Below are positions 5,823-8,012 of a stretch of 8,012 bases of DNA, piece by piece (the first letter of the stretch is position 1; every line of letters starts with the position of its first letter). The notes under the pieces are model-generated. The model ran no database searches, had not been told where the DNA came from, and saw nothing but the letters and a program-made list of their open reading frames with translations. Source of the DNA: an uncultured Clostridia bacterium (lineage in GTDB: Bacteria; Bacillota; Clostridia; Oscillospirales; Acutalibacteraceae). Both the position numbers and the translations under genes were made by a program. The stretch covers positions 1 to 8,012 of the forward strand of contig CAMBNE010000036.1 of assembly GCA_945868935.1 (NCBI GenBank). The letters run 5' to 3'.

Positions 5823-8012
5823 TTATTTTAATTCAACAATCGTAACGCCGTCCTCGCCCTCGCCGAATACGCCGAGGCGTTGGCTTTTCACTGCCTTGTT
5901 TGACTTCAGATACTGATTGATTTCACGGCGGAGAACTCCCGTACCCTTGCCGTGAATAATCGTGATTTTGCTTATGCCCGACAAAACGGCATTGTCAATT
6001 GCCTTGTCAACAATGTTGATTGCATCGAAAGCAGTTTCGCCCCTTACGTCAACCTCTGTTTCGGGACGGACGTCCATTCTGCTCGGAACATTGCGCCTTC
6101 TTGGAAACTGACTTGCGGCAGGCTTGTTCTGCGATTTTAACAACCTCAGGTTTTTAATATCTACTCTTGTTTTTATGATTCCTGCCTGAACAAGCACAAG
6201 TCCCTCTTTGTTGGGCGGTGCAAGCACGGTTGCATTTTTGTCAATATCGTAAATCAGCACGCTGTCGCCGACCATTAAAGGACGGGGCAGTTTATACTCC
6301 TCATTCGGAGTTTTCTTAGCCTGAATCGGGTCTGCGTGCGCCTCCATTTTATCAATGTCACGTTTCAGCTTTGAGCGAGCCTCGGCACTCATTTCCTTTG
6401 ATTTTCTCGCCTTTTCAAGCTCCTCAACAAGTGCGTCAGCCTGCGCCCTTGTCTGCGAAATTATGCGCTGTGCCTCCTGCTTTGCACGCTCAATTTCACG
6501 CTCAGCGTCCTTTTTGGCTTTGAGCATTTCATTCTCGGCTTTCTGCTTTTCTGTGTTCGCCTTTGCAGTCAGCCTATTTGCGTTTTCAAGCTGTTTTTCA
6601 AGACTCTGACGGCGTTTTTCAAGCTTTTCTACAACGTCCTCAAACTGTCTGCTTTCAGTTGAAACAAGCTCCTGCGCTCTGCCGACAATTTCAGAGTCCA
6701 TTCCGAGCCTTTTTGAAATTGCAAAAGCATTACTTTTTCCGGGTACGCCGATTAAAAGTCTGTAGGTCGGCTTGAGCGTTGCAACGTCAAACTCACAACA
6801 GCCGTTTTCTACGCCCTCTGTGCGTAGTGCAAACTCCTTTAATTCTGCGTAGTGAGTTGTTGATGCGATTTTTGCGTGACGAGTACGCAGTTTTTCAAGA
6901 ATTGCAATAGCAAGCGCCGCACCCTCAACAGGATCCGTGCCTGCGCCGAGCTCGTCAATAAGGCAGAGCGAGCCTGCGTTTGCAAGCTTGATAATCTGAA
7001 TAATGTTCGTCATATGCGCAGAAAAGGTTGACAGCGACTGCTCAATGCTCTGCTCGTCGCCGATATCGACAAGCACACGTCTGAAAACCGACAGCTCGCT
7101 GTTGTCGGCGCACGGCACTAACATTCCGCACATAGCCATAAGAGTAAGCAGTCCGAGCGTTTTTAGCGTAACCGTTTTACCGCCCGTATTCGGGCCTGTG
7201 ATTACGAGAGTGTCAAAGGACTTTCCGAGCACAATGTCAACGGGAACGACCTTATCCTTATCAATCAGCGGATGCCTTGCCTGCTTTATGTCGACTACGC
7301 CTCTGTCGTTCATAATCGGCATTGAAGCCTTCATTGAATACGCAAGGTCAGCCTTGGCAAAAATAAGGTTGAGATTTGCAAGATTATCGTAACTTCTGAT
7401 TATCGTATCGGCAAAGTCGCCTGCGCTTGCGGACAGTTCAAAGAGGATTCGCTCGATTTCCTCCTCCTCTTTTGATTTGAGCATTTTAATGTCGTTATTT
7501 GCCTGCACTACTCCCATCGGCTCAATGAAAACAGTCGCACCGCTTGACGAGGTATCGTGCACAAGTCCCGGCACGTTGTTGCGGCATTCGCTCCTTACAG
7601 GCACAACATACCGTCCGTCACGCTGTGTTACAATAGCGTCCTGAAGGTACTTTATGTATGTTGAGCTGTGAATAATTTTGTCGAGCACTTCTCTCGCCTT
7701 TGAAGATGCAGTGCGGATTTTGCGGCGGATATCGGACAAAGCCGTGCTTGCGCTGTCGGCGATTTCGTCCTCGCTTAAAATTGCAGAGGTGATTTTTTCC
7801 TCCAAAAATTTATTGGAAATCAGTCCGCTGAAATAGCTGTCAAGCGCAGTTTCTGTGTTTGAAAATCTTGAGTGCCACTCCTTGACTGTGCGGATTATCC
7901 TTAATGTCTGCGCAATTTTTAAAAGCTCGCCTGTTGAAAGACAGCCTCCTGCCTGCGCACGTCTTAGCTGATTTGCGCAGTTGGTTGCTCCGCCAAACGA
8001 CGGCGCACCGAA
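5823..8012 (-). CDS. mutS2: Endonuclease MutS2, 5' end beyond window edge
   Basis: MutS2 is a MutS-family ATPase with a C-terminal Smr domain; homologues suppress recombination (Helicobacter) or split collided ribosomes (Bacillus). The frame is open to base 8012; 729 residues are visible and about 60 N-terminal ones are missing against a usual 780-790. Visible residue 5 onward, SFGG, fits the early core region. Walker A GPNTGGKT is at visible 273-280, Walker B LCLIDELGAGTDP at about 349-361, followed by the STTHYAELKEFA loop (384-395). A highly charged Lys/Glu/Ala coiled coil spans about 450-560, then a KOW-like stretch (580-620). The Smr domain (about 653-729) holds VDVRGE and IIHGKGTGVLR. 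It lacks the N-terminal mismatch-recognition domain of MutS. The TTG at 7805 is not the start, because homology continues upstream of it. Confidence 0.97.
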   Translation of the reverse strand, partial: FGAPSFGGATNCANQLRRAQAGGCLSTGELLKIAQTLRIIRTVKEWHSRFSNTETALDSYFSGLISNKFLEEKITSAILSEDEIADSASTALSDIRRKIRTASSKAREVLDKIIHSSTYIKYLQDAIVTQRDGRYVVPVRSECRNNVPGLVHDTSSSGATVFIEPMGVVQANNDIKMLKSKEEEEIERILFELSASAGDFADTIIRSYDNLANLNLIFAKADLAYSMKASMPIMNDRGVVDIKQARHPLIDKDKVVPVDIVLGKSFDTLVITGPNTGGKTVTLKTLGLLTLMAMCGMLVPCADNSELSVFRRVLVDIGDEQSIEQSLSTFSAHMTNIIQIIKLANAGSLCLIDELGAGTDPVEGAALAIAILEKLRTRHAKIASTTHYAELKEFALRTEGVENGCCEFDVATLKPTYRLLIGVPGKSNAFAISKRLGMDSEIVGRAQELVSTESRQFEDVVEKLEKRRQSLEKQLENANRLTAKANTEKQKAENEMLKAKKDAEREIERAKQEAQRIISQTRAQADALVEELEKARKSKEMSAEARSKLKRDIDKMEAHADPIQAKKTPNEEYKLPRPLMVGDSVLIYDIDKNATVLAPPNKEGLVLVQAGIIKTRVDIKNLRLLKSQNKPAASQFPRRRNVPSRMDVRPETEVDVRGETAFDAINIVDKAIDNAVLSGISKITIIHGKGTGVLRREINQYLKSNKAVKSQRLGVFGEGEDGVTIVELK

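Noticed and set aside
7803..7805. TTG at 7805 as the start of MutS2
   Set aside because: The same frame stays open to the window edge and the 69 upstream residues are MutS2-like, so the gene is cut by the window.
1..8012. CRISPR array, tRNA/rRNA gene, riboswitch, prophage or defence system
   Set aside because: I saw no regularly spaced direct repeats, cloverleaf sequence, recognisable aptamer or relevant proteins anywhere in the window.

Overview
The window reads as a housekeeping stretch of a Gram-positive, low-to-moderate GC Clostridia chromosome, probably an Oscillospirales/Ruminococcaceae-type gut anaerobe. The basis is the protein style (HPr with both His15 and Ser46, MutS2 with a C-terminal Smr domain, FeoB with a GTGCGVPG motif) and intergenic GTAG-headed palindromes. 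The taxonomic call is an inference from recognition, not from a search. All six genes lie on the minus strand, so transcription runs from high to low coordinates.

Layout in transcription order: mutS2 (8012 to 5823, its first ~60 codons beyond the right edge) is followed by an 87-bp gap holding one GTAG-headed palindrome. Then come rimM (5735-5220) and trmD (5230-4547), which overlap by 11 nt. A 205-bp gap follows, with a weak AT-rich terminator for trmD and a near-consensus promoter for ptsH. ptsH (HPr, 4341-4078) ends in a strong intrinsic terminator whose U-tract almost touches the uvrC ribosome-binding site. uvrC (4008-2167) is followed by about 590 bp without a gene. That stretch holds several REP-like palindromes, a 12-bp perfect hairpin, TTCCGAA repeats and, next to feoB, a dyad resembling a DtxR-family iron operator. 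feoB (1578 to 1) runs off the left edge.

Functionally the genes are separate housekeeping units: ribosome rescue or recombination control (MutS2), 30S maturation and tRNA m1G37 methylation (RimM, TrmD), sugar-transport phosphorelay and carbon regulation (HPr), nucleotide excision repair (UvrC), and ferrous iron uptake (FeoB). I see no defence system, prophage, CRISPR, transposase gene or RNA gene. The points most worth a second look are the GTAG palindrome family, the long acidic insertion in FeoB, the dyads beside the feoB and ptsH start regions, and the terminator built into the uvrC leader.
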